From a virus: a stretch of 21,553 bases of DNA. This document shows, one piece after another, positions 1 to 6,589 of the stretch. The translations under genes and the position numbers were made by a program. The stretch covers positions 1-21,553 of the IMG/VR virus record IMGVR_UViG_3300039106_000765. One strand, written 5' to 3'. Positions within the stretch are counted from its first letter, which is position 1, and every line of letters begins with the position of its first letter. The notes under the pieces were generated by a model. That model was not told where the DNA came from and ran no database searches. It was given only the letters and a program-made list of their open reading frames with translations.

Positions 1-531
1 GATTGATGGATATGCCGTTCCTGCTGGAACTGGTCCAATAGAAGTTACACCAAGCACAAAGTCTCCAACACTTGTACAGTTTCCTTGTGCTATGGTTTCC
101 GCTTGTGCTGCTGATGTAGAACTTTGTGCATATGTTGGATAGTAATTAATATTGTCTGTACAGCAGGCAGTTGCCAAATATACGTTGGATGGTGGTGGTG
201 GTGGAGGTGGTGGCGGTGGCGGTGCAACTGGTGTAGCAGAATTACTTGATGCAGATTCTAGTGATGTAGCAACACCATTTCCTAGTTTTACTTTAAATGT
301 ATAGGCTGTTCCATTTGACAAACCACTAACAGTAATTGGAGAAGTTGATGATGTTCCTGTTATGTCTGATGGAGTTGAAGTTGCAGTATAAGTTGTTCCC
401 GTTGGTTTTCCTAAATATGAGGGGGCTGTAAAAGTAACTGATGCACTGGCATTTCCTGCTGTTGCAGTTCCAATAGTTGGAGTTCCTGGCTGTATTCCTC
501 CACTACCTGAAGATATTGGTGGTAATGGCAT
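1..531 (-). CDS. Fibronectin type III / poly-proline tail protein (3' end outside window)
   Basis: The reading frame is open for 177 codons and runs off the left edge, so the C-terminus is missing. The start ATG overlaps the stop of the upstream gene (TAATG), which implies translational coupling. After a short Pro/Gly/Ser-rich N-terminus, residues about 15-100 read as one FN3-like beta-sandwich (a GTPTIGTAT strand, later ITVSGLSNGTAYTFKVKL, the usual 'L..GT.YTF.V' core). A run of 11 consecutive prolines follows at about residues 104-114, then a Cys-containing segment (ATACCTDN). FN3 domains are common on phage tails, where they are thought to bind carbohydrate on the host surface. Poly-proline probably acts as a stiff linker to a C-terminal domain. 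The tail role is inferred from the fold and from the adjoining fibre genes. Confidence 0.7.
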   Translation of the reverse strand, partial: MPLPPISSGSGGIQPGTPTIGTATAGNASASVTFTAPSYLGKPTGTTYTATSTPSDITGTSSTSPITVSGLSNGTAYTFKVKLGNGVATSLESASSNSATPVAPPPPPPPPPPPSNVYLATACCTDNINYYPTYAQSSTSAAQAETIAQGNCTSVGDFVLGVTSIGPVPAGTAYPSI

Positions 532-1343
532 TATGCACTCAGATCGCCGATTGCAATCCAAGTATTCTCTGCTCTTTTAATTAGTGTGCAAGATGAATAC
601 TGTGTTCTTAATTTTGCTGCATTTGAAGAAACTTGAGGTGTGCAATTTAATGTTACTCCTGCAGTTACTACTACAGTTGTTGCTCCAGTTCCAGTTTGAA
701 TAATTGTAATTTGTGAACCAGTTGCAAAGGCTTGTGTTGCATTGAGTGGAATTGTAACTGTGTTTGCAGTTGATGTTAAATTCATTTCAATAATTTTATA
801 TGCATCAGATAAGACCAATGAATGGTCTGCTGTTTTTTGTAAAATAGTAAAATCCAATGAAGACTTAGTATCTGCAACAGACTTTACTGCTGTTGGTGTT
901 GCTGCTTTAATCGATGAAGTTTCTGATGTAGAATCTGACAGTTGAACAACTCCAGATTGTGAAGTGCTTGCTGCTGTAGGTGCTGCCCATTCAAGTCCAG
1001 TTGCTGTAGCATCGTTTGCCTTAAGAAGATATCCATTGCTTCCAACTCCTAAGCGACTTACAGCATCGACTCCAGTACCAGCAATTAAATCACCTTTAGC
1101 ATTAACAATTGTATCTTCTATAACATTTAATAAGGTTGTATCGATTGCATCGATTCTATCGTCAAGTTCATCTAAATAATATGCAATACCTCCAGTTGGA
1201 GTTGCTCCAGTTGCGAGTGGTGTGTCTTGTCCATAATGATAATTTCTTAATGCAATTTGAATATCTGCTGCATCGGTTAGTGCAGGCATTTTTGCAAGGG
1301 GATATTGATGGGTTCCACTAGTTCCAATATTTGAGGCAGCCAT
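531..1343 (-). CDS. Tail fibre protein
   Basis: A 270-residue fibre-type protein. Residues about 80-120 carry the segment 'NAKGDLIAGTG..' followed by 'LGVGSNGYLLKANDA', which recurs in many phage fibres and tail proteins. It is followed by 'SGVVQLSDSTSE..AATPTAVKSV', the classic tail-fibre repeat (Phage_fiber_2-like). The C-terminal part (about 160-270) is Thr/Val-rich and probably beta-structured. The N-terminus (GTHQYPLAKMPALTDAADIQIAL) resembles attachment domains. A perfect TATAAT on the minus strand lies six bases before the ATG, so this gene may be transcribed separately as a leaderless mRNA as well as from upstream. It is coupled to the FN3 gene downstream. Likely role: host recognition at the tail tip. 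The family call is firm; receptor specificity is unknown. Confidence 0.8.
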   Translation of the reverse strand: MAASNIGTSGTHQYPLAKMPALTDAADIQIALRNYHYGQDTPLATGATPTGGIAYYLDELDDRIDAIDTTLLNVIEDTIVNAKGDLIAGTGVDAVSRLGVGSNGYLLKANDATATGLEWAAPTAASTSQSGVVQLSDSTSETSSIKAATPTAVKSVADTKSSLDFTILQKTADHSLVLSDAYKIIEMNLTSTANTVTIPLNATQAFATGSQITIIQTGTGATTVVVTAGVTLNCTPQVSSNAAKLRTQYSSCTLIKRAENTWIAIGDLSA

Positions 1344-1371
1344 ACAAACATTATAACATATTAATAAAAAA

Positions 1372-1521
1372 CTACTCTGTAACTATAATTGTGTTACTTG
1401 CTTGATTTACTTCAATTTCTTGATCAATTCCAGTTAAATTTGGAGCGGTATTTAAAACAACGCTTGTTATATCATCATAAACAAAAATATTAGAGGTTTC
1501 ATATACTATGACTTCTGGCAT
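1372..1521 (-). CDS. Small 49-aa protein linked to tail genes
   Basis: A 49-codon reading frame (MPEVIVYETSNIFVYDDITS...) whose ATG overlaps the stop of the 125-aa structural gene as TAATG. The same TGCATAATGCCA junction recurs between the fibre and FN3 genes at 531. The protein is acidic and rich in Val/Ile/Thr and ends TIIVTE, so it is probably an all-beta piece. I do not recognise a family. Its position between two tail genes and the tight coupling suggest a minor structural component or an assembly helper. Confidence 0.6.
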   Translation of the reverse strand: MPEVIVYETSNIFVYDDITSVVLNTAPNLTGIDQEIEVNQASNTIIVTE

Positions 1522-1898
1522 TATGCACCAGTTACATCATCAGTTACTGTAATTTCTCCTGTTAGAAGGGTATATCTTAATGAAGCGCCATTGAAAATTT
1601 CAACATCATAATAGTATGTGTTTTCACCGATAAGATCTTCTCTAGCATTTGGTTTAATTACACAAGCAATAACATCTGATGAAGTGTTAATGATTGAAGC
1701 AAGTTTGTCTGAGTCATCTACAGAGTTTATTGTCGTACTTGGAGAATCTCCTCTTGCACTTGATATTGTAAAAATTGCTCCAGAAGCAGCAAAAGCATCT
1801 AATGGAAAAGTTGCTCCAGTAGAAGTCTTTGGAGTGATTACAAACTGAAATGTGTCTCCACGATAATAGTCAAAGTTATATGTTCCTGGAAATGCCAT
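1521..1898 (-). CDS. Minor structural protein with 'YRGDTF' beta domain
   Basis: A 125-residue protein that opens 'MAFPGTYNFDYYRGDTFQFVI', then has 'PLDAFAASGAIFTIS', and ends with 'LLTGEITVTDDVTGA'. The pattern (R-G-D-T, aromatic/hydrophobic strand, then a D-L/A-x-G/S segment) matches small Ig-like or BppU-N-like domains seen in phage baseplate and minor tail proteins. The gene at 2755-3168 has the same plan. The RGD here is a beta-hairpin feature of the family and should not be read as an integrin ligand. TATAAT sits six bases before the ATG on the minus strand, and the gene is coupled to the 49-aa gene downstream. Exact place in the virion unknown. Confidence 0.65.
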   Translation of the reverse strand: MAFPGTYNFDYYRGDTFQFVITPKTSTGATFPLDAFAASGAIFTISSARGDSPSTTINSVDDSDKLASIINTSSDVIACVIKPNAREDLIGENTYYYDVEIFNGASLRYTLLTGEITVTDDVTGA

Positions 1899-1913
1899 GA
1901 TCTTATTATACCA

Positions 1914-2678
1914 CTAAGAAACATGGACTAAGATAGATTTTACTTTTATGTCCCCGTCAAAGTCTGCTCTAATTTGTGGATTGGCCCCATATCTTTTAAC
2001 TCTATCATTTATCACGTAAATAACTTGAGTAACTGAAAAATCATAAACATATTTATACTTTAAATTTGCTACAAACTGTGCTGAGTTTAAACCTGATTTT
2101 TCAGAGAATGCTCTTATCCAAATTTCAGTATTATTTCCATATGTTTCCAACTCAAAAGAATAGGTTACTTCAACCCTATCTCCTAAATCTAATCCTTTAA
2201 AATTTAATTGCTGGGTATCTGAGTTCCACAAACTTACATTACCTTCTGGTAAATATTTTTCATTTGTTTCTTCAGATTTTGCATCATTTAATATATTTAC
2301 CCAGCCATCGTCCCCACTAGAAAGTCCAACACGAATATTTGATTGATCTAAATTTTCATAATATGCCCAGCCAGATTTTTTATTTTGTGCAACTTCGCCA
2401 CTATTTGTAATAATTGTAGAAGTTCCAGGCTCTCCCTTTTGTCCTCTTTCACCTTTTGGACCTTGTGGGCCAGTATCCCCTTTATCGCCTTTTGGTCCTA
2501 TCTCTCCCTGTCTGCCAGCAATTCCTTGTGGTCCTGGTGGCCCTACAAGTATTTTATAGTCTATATCTGGCGCTGATGGATTATTTGTCTCTATGACTGT
2601 TTCGGCTGCTGCTTCTGCATATCCATATTTGGGTTTTGATTGCATACCTGGAATCTCAGATTTTTTGCTTATGCTCAC
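1914..2678 (-). CDS. Collagen-like repeat minor tail protein
   Basis: A 254-residue protein. Residues about 46-90 are a run of Gly-X-Y triplets (GPPGPQGIAG..., GPKGDKGDTGPQG..., GERGQKGEPG), which is diagnostic of a collagen-like triple helix. Phage collagen-like stalks are trimeric and appear in tail fibres. The C-terminal 160 residues form a globular domain with strands such as 'RVEVTYSFELETYGNNTEIWIRAF', resembling a carbohydrate-binding sandwich. The start is GTG (GTGAGCATA). It is chosen because the GTG overlaps the stop of the 27-aa gene (GTGA) and because TATAAT lies exactly six bases upstream. Likely role: trimeric receptor-binding or decoration fibre. The triple-helix call is certain from the repeats; the receptor role is inferred. 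Confidence 0.8.
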   Translation of the reverse strand: MSISKKSEIPGMQSKPKYGYAEAAAETVIETNNPSAPDIDYKILVGPPGPQGIAGRQGEIGPKGDKGDTGPQGPKGERGQKGEPGTSTIITNSGEVAQNKKSGWAYYENLDQSNIRVGLSSGDDGWVNILNDAKSEETNEKYLPEGNVSLWNSDTQQLNFKGLDLGDRVEVTYSFELETYGNNTEIWIRAFSEKSGLNSAQFVANLKYKYVYDFSVTQVIYVINDRVKRYGANPQIRADFDGDIKVKSILVHVS

Positions 2679-2758
2679 TTATCTATTATAAATGTTTTTG
2701 TGTTAATCTTTATTACTTTTGATGGAGTAACAGCAGGGGATGTAACTTTAATTATCAT
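2675..2758 (-). CDS. Tiny 27-aa gene bridging two tail genes
   Basis: A 27-codon frame (MIIKVTSPAVTPSKVIKINT...IIDK). Its ATG overlaps the stop of the gene at 2755-3168 (ATGA), and its own TGA overlaps the GTG of the collagen-like gene (GTGA). Exact stop/start overlaps at both ends argue for real translation. It may encode a peptide or serve only to carry ribosomes between the two flanking genes. The TATAAT for the collagen-like gene lies inside it. No family recognised. Confidence 0.5.
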   Translation of the reverse strand: MIIKVTSPAVTPSKVIKINTKTFIIDK

Positions 2759-3168
2759 AATCCAGTACCCGTAATATCACTAAGTACTACAATAGTTCCA
2801 ATAACTGGTGTCCAAGTAATTTCTGATTCAATTGCTCCAGATTCGTCATTTGGAATAACAATTTCTAAATCAAAAGGTAATTCTAAAACGGTATTTCTAT
2901 AACCAAGTCCCCAAAGTTTTGTAATTTCAGAAAGTGCAGTAATAACAACATAGCCAGTATATTTTTCAACGGTCAATTCATCTAAAGTATCACCAGAACT
3001 ATCGTAAGAAGAAGAAACAAATGTCCAGTCAGAGATATCGATAGGAGTAAGTTCATCATCTTCTAAAAATTCTATTTTAAGAGTTGCTGTATCTCCACGA
3101 ACTACTTTCCATTGTATATTTATTGGAGATGCTCCAACTTGATCAATGGAAGAAAGGGAAGAACTCAT
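2755..3168 (-). CDS. Minor structural protein with 'VRGDTATL' domain
   Basis: A 137-residue protein that contains 'IQWKVVRGDTATLKIEF', then 'DELTPIDISDWTF', the Ig-like or BppU-N-like plan also seen in the gene at 1521-1898. The second half ('LPFDLEIVIPNDES..SEITWTPVIGTIVVLSDITG') is beta-rich. It is the first gene of the left-hand structural cluster after the intergenic gap. A promoter reads into it (CTGTCA, 17 bp, TATAAT on the minus strand) with six bases from TATAAT to ATG, so the mRNA would begin at or next to the start codon. The gene overlaps the 27-aa gene downstream (ATGA). Baseplate or tail-tip role inferred from domain type and neighbours. Confidence 0.65.
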   Translation of the reverse strand: MSSSLSSIDQVGASPINIQWKVVRGDTATLKIEFLEDDELTPIDISDWTFVSSSYDSSGDTLDELTVEKYTGYVVITALSEITKLWGLGYRNTVLELPFDLEIVIPNDESGAIESEITWTPVIGTIVVLSDITGTGL

Positions 3169-3298
3169 AAAATTATTATATCATACCCTTTTCAATTTGA
3201 CAGATCAGGAAAGTTCGTGTATACTTAAAATATATAAGAAAAAAGATGTATCTTTAAGTTAAATATATAAAAGATATCTTATATATATAATATATATA
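3169..3298. other. AT-rich non-coding gap
   Basis: Between two minus-strand genes lies a stretch of almost pure A/T alternation (TATATATAATATATATATT near 3281-3300). It includes small palindromes such as AAGATATCTT (3270-3279). Reading the minus strand, AAAGA-TACA-TCTTT followed by T residues (around 3243-3259) could be a weak terminator for the holin-like gene. No open frame of note on either strand. Confidence 0.5.
3175..3203 (-). promoter_or_regulatory. Leaderless promoter of tail gene cluster
   Basis: On the minus strand CTGTCA (3203-3198), a 17-bp spacer and TATAAT (3180-3175) stand six bases before the ATG at 3168. Transcription would start at or within a base of the ATG, so no Shine-Dalgarno leader is expected. 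Confidence 0.6.
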
Positions 3299-3508
3299 TT
3301 ATTTATGGTTTTTCAAATGATCGATCATAAGGTCGAAAATTTTGTCAGTTTTTTCCTCAAGTCTATTAACCTGATCCTTCAAACTTGATCCAGAATTCGG
3401 GCGGAGTTCAGAAAGATAATGTTTTACGAGCCACTTGATTCCTCCAGCGATTAGTGCTACAATTGATAGCGCTGTAAGAGTTAATCCTAGCCAGTCTTGT
3501 GGATTCAT
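3299..3508 (-). CDS. Holin-like small membrane protein
   Basis: A 69-residue protein. One hydrophobic helix at about residues 7-28 (LGLTLTALSIVALIAGGIKWLV) is followed by 'KHYLSELRPNSGSSLKDQVNRLEEKTDKIFDLM', a polar amphipathic coiled coil. This layout (N-terminal TM, 'YL.ELRPN.GSS..DQVNRLE' tail) is typical of small membrane proteins near lysis or tail genes in actinobacteriophages, often annotated as holin or membrane protein. TATAAT on the minus strand lies nine bases before the ATG (AATAAT lies six before), so it may be leaderless or nearly so. It diverges from the DHH-like gene. No endolysin is visible in the window, so the holin function is tentative. Confidence 0.6.
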   Translation of the reverse strand: MNPQDWLGLTLTALSIVALIAGGIKWLVKHYLSELRPNSGSSLKDQVNRLEEKTDKIFDLMIDHLKNHK

Positions 3509-3525
3509 TGTAGGATTATTATATC
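3497..3525 (+). promoter_or_regulatory. Promoter for DHH-like gene (overlaps divergent promoter)
   Basis: TTGTGG (3497-3502), a 17-bp spacer and TATATC (3520-3525) read rightward. The same AT-rich core serves the divergent gene leftward (TATAAT on the minus strand at 3523-3518), so the two promoters overlap physically. Confidence 0.45.
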
Positions 3526-3542
3526 ATCATTTAGGGAGAGTT

Positions 3543-4316
3543 TTGAAAAAAGAAATACTCAGCACTCTGGAATATTCAAAAAATATAATCATATCTCCAG
3601 ATGTCGATGGTTTAATGAGCGCTACACTTCTTTCTCGAAATTTGGGACATCGAGTTGTCGGCACATATGACAAAAGTATTTTATGTTTGGCGGAAGGTAT
3701 AGATCCGTCGGAATGTTTGTTCGTCGACTGCGACATGAACACCCCAGAGTTCGCATCAATTGGAAATCATATGCGACTTATGGAAGATAATATCTGCATT
3801 GAGTCTTTTAATCCAAATGTTCACTTCGACGTCAAAAAGTATAACGAAAAGTTCCCTTACGCAACGTGTTACCTAATTGCGTTCGCAATAGAGGCACAAA
3901 CCACCACTTTAGACAAACAGCGCATGGCATATGCAGATTCGACATATAAAAATGCTGTCGATTATGCAGAGAATATGCGAAATTGGTCTACTAGGATGGA
4001 TGATGAGAATGTCCGATATGTTTTGTCTAATGAAGTAGATGTTTCTGAAGTAGCAAAGGAATATGAAGACAAACAAGGTTTGGTATCTCGTAGACTAGGG
4101 TTAGAAAAGTATTTGGTTGAGATGAATACCGCATTAAAAAAACAATCCGCATGGAACTTTGCATTTCCTGGAGAATTAACAACAGTTAAAAAATACAAAA
4201 CGGGATTGGTTGACAAAAATACTGCTATGAGGTACAATAAAGATATAATCTCCTATGCCGAGATCTATGGTGGAGAATATAGCGTTACCTACAAAGATTT
4301 GGATGACAATGGATGA
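3543..4316 (+). CDS. DHH-like phosphoesterase domain protein
   Basis: Start chosen as TTG at 3543 because AGGGAG (3533-3538) sits just upstream and the promoter lies inside the longer frame. The protein is then 257 residues. Residues 15-32 (IIISPDVDGLMSATLLSR) match motif I of DHH/RecJ phosphoesterases (Asp20, Asp22), and 'LFVDCDMN' (Asp62, Asp64) matches motif II. The motif that is normally DHH appears to be Asn75-His76-Met77, and 'ESFNPNVHFD' resembles the following family segment, as does 'FPYATCYLIAFAIE'. DHH proteins cleave phosphodiesters in ssDNA, nanoRNA or cyclic dinucleotides with Mn2+. With the DHH triad changed, activity may be altered or lost. It is followed directly by overlapping small genes. 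Family assignment is from motifs only. Confidence 0.55.
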   Translation: MKKEILSTLEYSKNIIISPDVDGLMSATLLSRNLGHRVVGTYDKSILCLAEGIDPSECLFVDCDMNTPEFASIGNHMRLMEDNICIESFNPNVHFDVKKYNEKFPYATCYLIAFAIEAQTTTLDKQRMAYADSTYKNAVDYAENMRNWSTRMDDENVRYVLSNEVDVSEVAKEYEDKQGLVSRRLGLEKYLVEMNTALKKQSAWNFAFPGELTTVKKYKTGLVDKNTAMRYNKDIISYAEIYGGEYSVTYKDLDDNG

Positions 4317-4506
4317 AGTTAAACCTTGGGATTTATTAAATCCTAATAAACCTAGGTCTTCTGAAGAACTTGCTGAATATCGTTTGGGAATTTGCAACTC
4401 TTGTGAATTTTTTAGACCTAGACCGCAAACATGTAGAAAGTGTGGATGTTTCATGAAACTTAAGTCAGCATTAGAACAGGCTAAATGCCCGATTGGAAAA
4501 TGGTAG
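4309..4506 (+). CDS. Zinc-ribbon protein (DUF6171-like)
   Basis: A 65-residue protein with CNSCEFF (first Cys pair), CRKCGCFMKLK (second) and a final 'AKCPIGKW'. The pattern CxxC...CxxCGC-hydrophobic-x-x-K...CPxxKW is a small zinc-binding family frequent in phages and annotated as DUF6171-like. ATG 4309 overlaps the stop of the DHH-like gene; ATG 4303 in the same frame is an alternative start. Probably a DNA- or protein-binding accessory factor. Function unknown. Confidence 0.75.
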   Translation: MDEVKPWDLLNPNKPRSSEELAEYRLGICNSCEFFRPRPQTCRKCGCFMKLKSALEQAKCPIGKW

Positions 4507-4508
4507 AT

Positions 4509-4700
4509 ATGACAAAAGAAGAATTTAAAGCAATTATTATTGAAGAAATGATTAGTTTGTATACAGAAGAAGGAAATGCAGTGAATATTCCTACAAAAAT
4601 GATTGAAAAGGGAGTTCGCATGTCGATTCCTGGTTGGGAAATAGTTGCAGAAAGACTATCTTCAAGGTTGGAAGATAAATTGTTACAAATAACAGAATAA
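4509..4700 (+). CDS. Small hypothetical protein
   Basis: A 63-residue protein (MTKEEFKAIIIEEMISLYTEEG...) of mostly helical, acidic character. ATG 4509 is favoured because GGA at 4496-4498 gives a sensible ribosome-binding distance; ATG 4500, which overlaps the preceding stop, is also in frame. It is the last gene of the unit before tRNA-Asn. No recognised domain. Confidence 0.6.
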   Translation: MTKEEFKAIIIEEMISLYTEEGNAVNIPTKMIEKGVRMSIPGWEIVAERLSSRLEDKLLQITE

Positions 4701-4704
4701 ACAA

Positions 4705-4777
4705 TGGTTTGTAGCACAATCGGCAGTGCAGTCGGCTGTTAACCGACAGGTTGTAGGTTCGAGTCCTACCAAACCAG
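4705..4777 (+). tRNA. tRNA-Asn (GTT)
   Basis: A full cloverleaf. Acceptor TGGTTTG pairs with CAAACCA, D arm GCAC...GTGC, anticodon stem GTCGG/CCGAC with loop CTGTTAA (anticodon GTT), T arm GTAGG-TTCGAGT-CCTAC, discriminator G as expected for Asn. The 3' CCA is not encoded (GCAA follows), unlike the tRNA-Asp in this window. Phage tRNAs often supplement host decoding or replace cleaved host tRNAs. Confidence 0.95.
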
Positions 4778-4781
4778 CAAC

Positions 4782-4810
4782 TTGACTTTTATATATATCC
4801 TAGATATACT
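4782..4810 (+). promoter_or_regulatory. Promoter of secreted-protein gene
   Basis: TTGACT (4782-4787), exactly 17 bp, TATACT (4805-4810). The transcript leader would contain AACAACTACGAAGGG, the same leader motif found before several genes between 7200 and 12000. Confidence 0.7.
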
Positions 4811-4836
4811 TGATATAACAACTACGAAGGGTTAAA

Positions 4837-5838
4837 ATGTTTAAACTCAAATCAATCATCGCCTCTGGATTAATTTCAATTCTATCAGTATTCCCTGCTC
4901 AAGCATATTGGGAAAGTATACAGGTTCCAGGACTTTACAATGGTTTTAAGATATCTGCAAACGAAATTGTTGAAACTCCAGAAAATGAAAAGGTTTATGC
5001 ATATGTTGAATATGGAGTAATTACAAAGATTGTTTATTGGGGAGCAAACTCACACAACTCTTATATTACCCACTATGTTCCAGCATCTCTAATGAGTTGG
5101 TATTTGCCAGAAGATGTTGTTTTTATGGCGGAACTACCTTCATCTTTAAAAGTCGGGGCCCAAGCGATTAATCATGGAGATTTTGTAACAGTAAGTGACA
5201 CAGTAACCGCAACTGAAGAGGCAATTTTTGTTCCAGCCAAGACTCAGGTAATTTCTTCGGCAGTTGCTGTTGATTACCACACTTCTATCACGGTAGCACC
5301 ATTAGTAAACAATGATCCAAACAAACAAATTGGTGTTGAGGTTATTTCCAACGGTATGGCAGTAACCGCCGTAACAACAGATAACACCTCTACTCCCATT
5401 ACATTTAATCAACTTCCATCAAATGAGTATGTAACTGTTCAAACCACGATTACTGACAAAACAACAGGAGCGGTAGAAGTTTTTCAAGAAACACCAGTTC
5501 TTACGCCTAACTCTAATATACCAGTAGTTGCCAATAGTAGAGATATTATTCAAGATAGGGCTACGATTGCATCCCCGCAAAATCAGGTAATCGTTAACGG
5601 AGATACCAAATCTGTAACCGTATCTTTTGATTCAATTGCAAACTTTGATCCATCTAAAACTTCAGTATCTATTGAGGTCGTAGGCCCAGGAGGATCAACA
5701 ACTTCAATTGGTGTTGGTGGAGATGGCGGATCGGTAACTGTTGATAATCTTGGGGCTGTTTTGGGATATACCGTCAAAATGGTTATTAGAGATTTGGCTA
5801 CTTCTCAAGAAACTATTGTACTAGGGTCAAACCTATAA
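4837..5838 (+). CDS. Secreted beta-rich protein with Sec signal peptide
   Basis: A 333-residue protein that begins MFKLKSIIASGLISILSVF and then PAQA-YW, a textbook signal peptide (basic n-region, hydrophobic core, A-x-A cleavage near residue 23). The mature part is Thr/Val/Ser-rich. The first 100 residues contain many aromatics (YAYVEYGVITKIVYWG), and the rest reads as tandem beta-sandwich domains; the last (about 255-333) is Ig/FN3-like with a Gly-rich hairpin (GPGGSTTSIGVGGDGG). A strong promoter and a GAAGGG ribosome site precede it, and tRNA-Asn lies upstream. Signal peptides are unusual in phage genes. The product probably acts outside the cell membrane, perhaps on adsorption, superinfection or lysis. 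Function unknown. Its 3' end overlaps the converging gene by six bases. Confidence 0.75.
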   Translation: MFKLKSIIASGLISILSVFPAQAYWESIQVPGLYNGFKISANEIVETPENEKVYAYVEYGVITKIVYWGANSHNSYITHYVPASLMSWYLPEDVVFMAELPSSLKVGAQAINHGDFVTVSDTVTATEEAIFVPAKTQVISSAVAVDYHTSITVAPLVNNDPNKQIGVEVISNGMAVTAVTTDNTSTPITFNQLPSNEYVTVQTTITDKTTGAVEVFQETPVLTPNSNIPVVANSRDIIQDRATIASPQNQVIVNGDTKSVTVSFDSIANFDPSKTSVSIEVVGPGGSTTSIGVGGDGGSVTVDNLGAVLGYTVKMVIRDLATSQETIVLGSNL

Positions 5839-6063
5839 CTGTTTAACAAGTTCTTGCATTAGCAGTTTTATCTTTTCGATCTTTTTTTGGTACTTTTCTA
5901 TTTCTTCCCCAAACCATAAATTATCATAAGCGTCTTCATTGATGCGTTGGGCTGCATGCAATTCTGAAAGTCTTACTTCATATGAGTCAAGAGTTTTAAG
6001 TAGGTAGTATATCTGTGCTATTAAACTAATTTTTACACCCGCAATTATTGCAAACCTCTTCAT
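5833..6063 (-). CDS. Small membrane-anchored coiled-coil protein
   Basis: A 76-residue protein. A hydrophobic N-terminal helix (residues about 3-22, FAIIAGVKISLIAQIYYLL) is followed by a charged helical region that ends in a Lys/Glu-rich coiled coil (EEIEKYQKKIEKIKLLMQELVKQL). The start overlaps the 3' part of the upstream 47-aa gene in another frame. It is the last gene of a three-gene minus-strand unit and its stop overlaps the end of the secreted-protein gene. Family not recognised. Confidence 0.55.
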   Translation of the reverse strand: MKRFAIIAGVKISLIAQIYYLLKTLDSYEVRLSELHAAQRINEDAYDNLWFGEEIEKYQKKIEKIKLLMQELVKQL

Positions 6064-6169
6064 GAAATATTTTAGTTGGCCATTTAGGATCTTCTAGCCA
6101 TAAAGGGTTTGGAGGAGTGTGTGGTTTATCAAGATCAACCCACTCTTCAAAATTGTCTAATATGCCCAT
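6026..6169 (-). CDS. Small zinc-knuckle-like protein
   Basis: A 47-residue protein with an acidic N-terminus (MGILDNFEEWVDLD), a Pro-rich middle (KPHTPPNPLW) and a C-terminal 'HEEVCNNCGCKN' with three clustered cysteines plus a nearby histidine, able to hold a metal ion. Its ATG overlaps the stop of the 28-aa gene (TAATG), and its 3' end overlaps the start of the next gene by 38 bases. Function unknown. Confidence 0.6.
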   Translation of the reverse strand: MGILDNFEEWVDLDKPHTPPNPLWLEDPKWPTKIFHEEVCNNCGCKN

Positions 6170-6255
6170 TAGTTTTTATTTTCTTTATTGGGCCACATCA
6201 AAACTGCAAACATTGCTATTGACATTAGTACCGCTAAAGTATTTGTAATTATCAT
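6169..6255 (-). CDS. 28-aa single-pass membrane peptide
   Basis: MIITNTLAVLMSIAMFAVLMWPNKENKN: one transmembrane helix with a short polar tail. On the minus strand TATAAT (6267-6262) lies exactly six bases before the ATG, the leaderless arrangement shared by many genes here. The stop overlaps the ATG of the next gene. Possibly an inhibitor or regulator of a membrane function. Confidence 0.6.
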   Translation of the reverse strand: MIITNTLAVLMSIAMFAVLMWPNKENKN

Positions 6256-6354
6256 GAATTTATTATACCGCAAAATCTGAAAAAATTTATAAAATGGTTT
6301 TTGCCATTTCTGAATATTTTTTGATTATGTACGATACATGTATATAAAAAAATA

Positions 6355-6396
6355 AAACAAAAAAATTAGTGAGCACACCATCAAGCATGTGCCCAC
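6355..6396 (-). terminator. Rho-independent terminator of the 6939-6411 operon
   Basis: Reading the minus strand: GTGGGCACA, a 10-base loop, TGTGCTCAC (nine pairs with one G-U), followed within three bases by a run of seven T. It lies just after the stop of the 58-aa gene and closes the leftward early unit. Confidence 0.8.
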
Positions 6397-6410
6397 CGTA
6401 TTTATTCGAT

Positions 6411-6587
6411 CTACTGTGTACCTTGCACCCACCCATTCAATCCTAATAAATCACAATCAACTCTCACCCGTGTTGATTTATTTAATCGCTTAGGCAAGTT
6501 ATCAACGAATACATGCGCCTTAGCAATCTCATCAAAGGACATAATTTTTTCTGTACCTTGTGTCGTAGTTAGTTTAACTGTTACCAT
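6411..6587 (-). CDS. Small hypothetical protein
   Basis: A 58-residue protein (MVTVKLTTTQGTEKIMSFDE...NGWVQGTQ). GAGGGA upstream is a clear ribosome site. The short alpha/beta pattern with Lys/Arg (KRLNKSTRVRVD) suggests a compact globular domain. Third and last gene of the leftward unit, immediately before its terminator. No family recognised. Confidence 0.65.
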   Translation of the reverse strand: MVTVKLTTTQGTEKIMSFDEIAKAHVFVDNLPKRLNKSTRVRVDCDLLGLNGWVQGTQ

Positions 6588-6589
6588 TT

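Noticed and set aside
1521-1898. RGD motif as an integrin- or host-binding ligand
   Set aside because: R-G-D-T is a structural hairpin of this phage domain type and recurs in the gene at 2755-3168; the presumed host is a bacterium.
3281-3300. Alternating TA tract as an origin or cruciform
   Set aside because: Simple low-complexity A/T sequence between two genes; without DnaA boxes or iterons nearby it supports no specific call.
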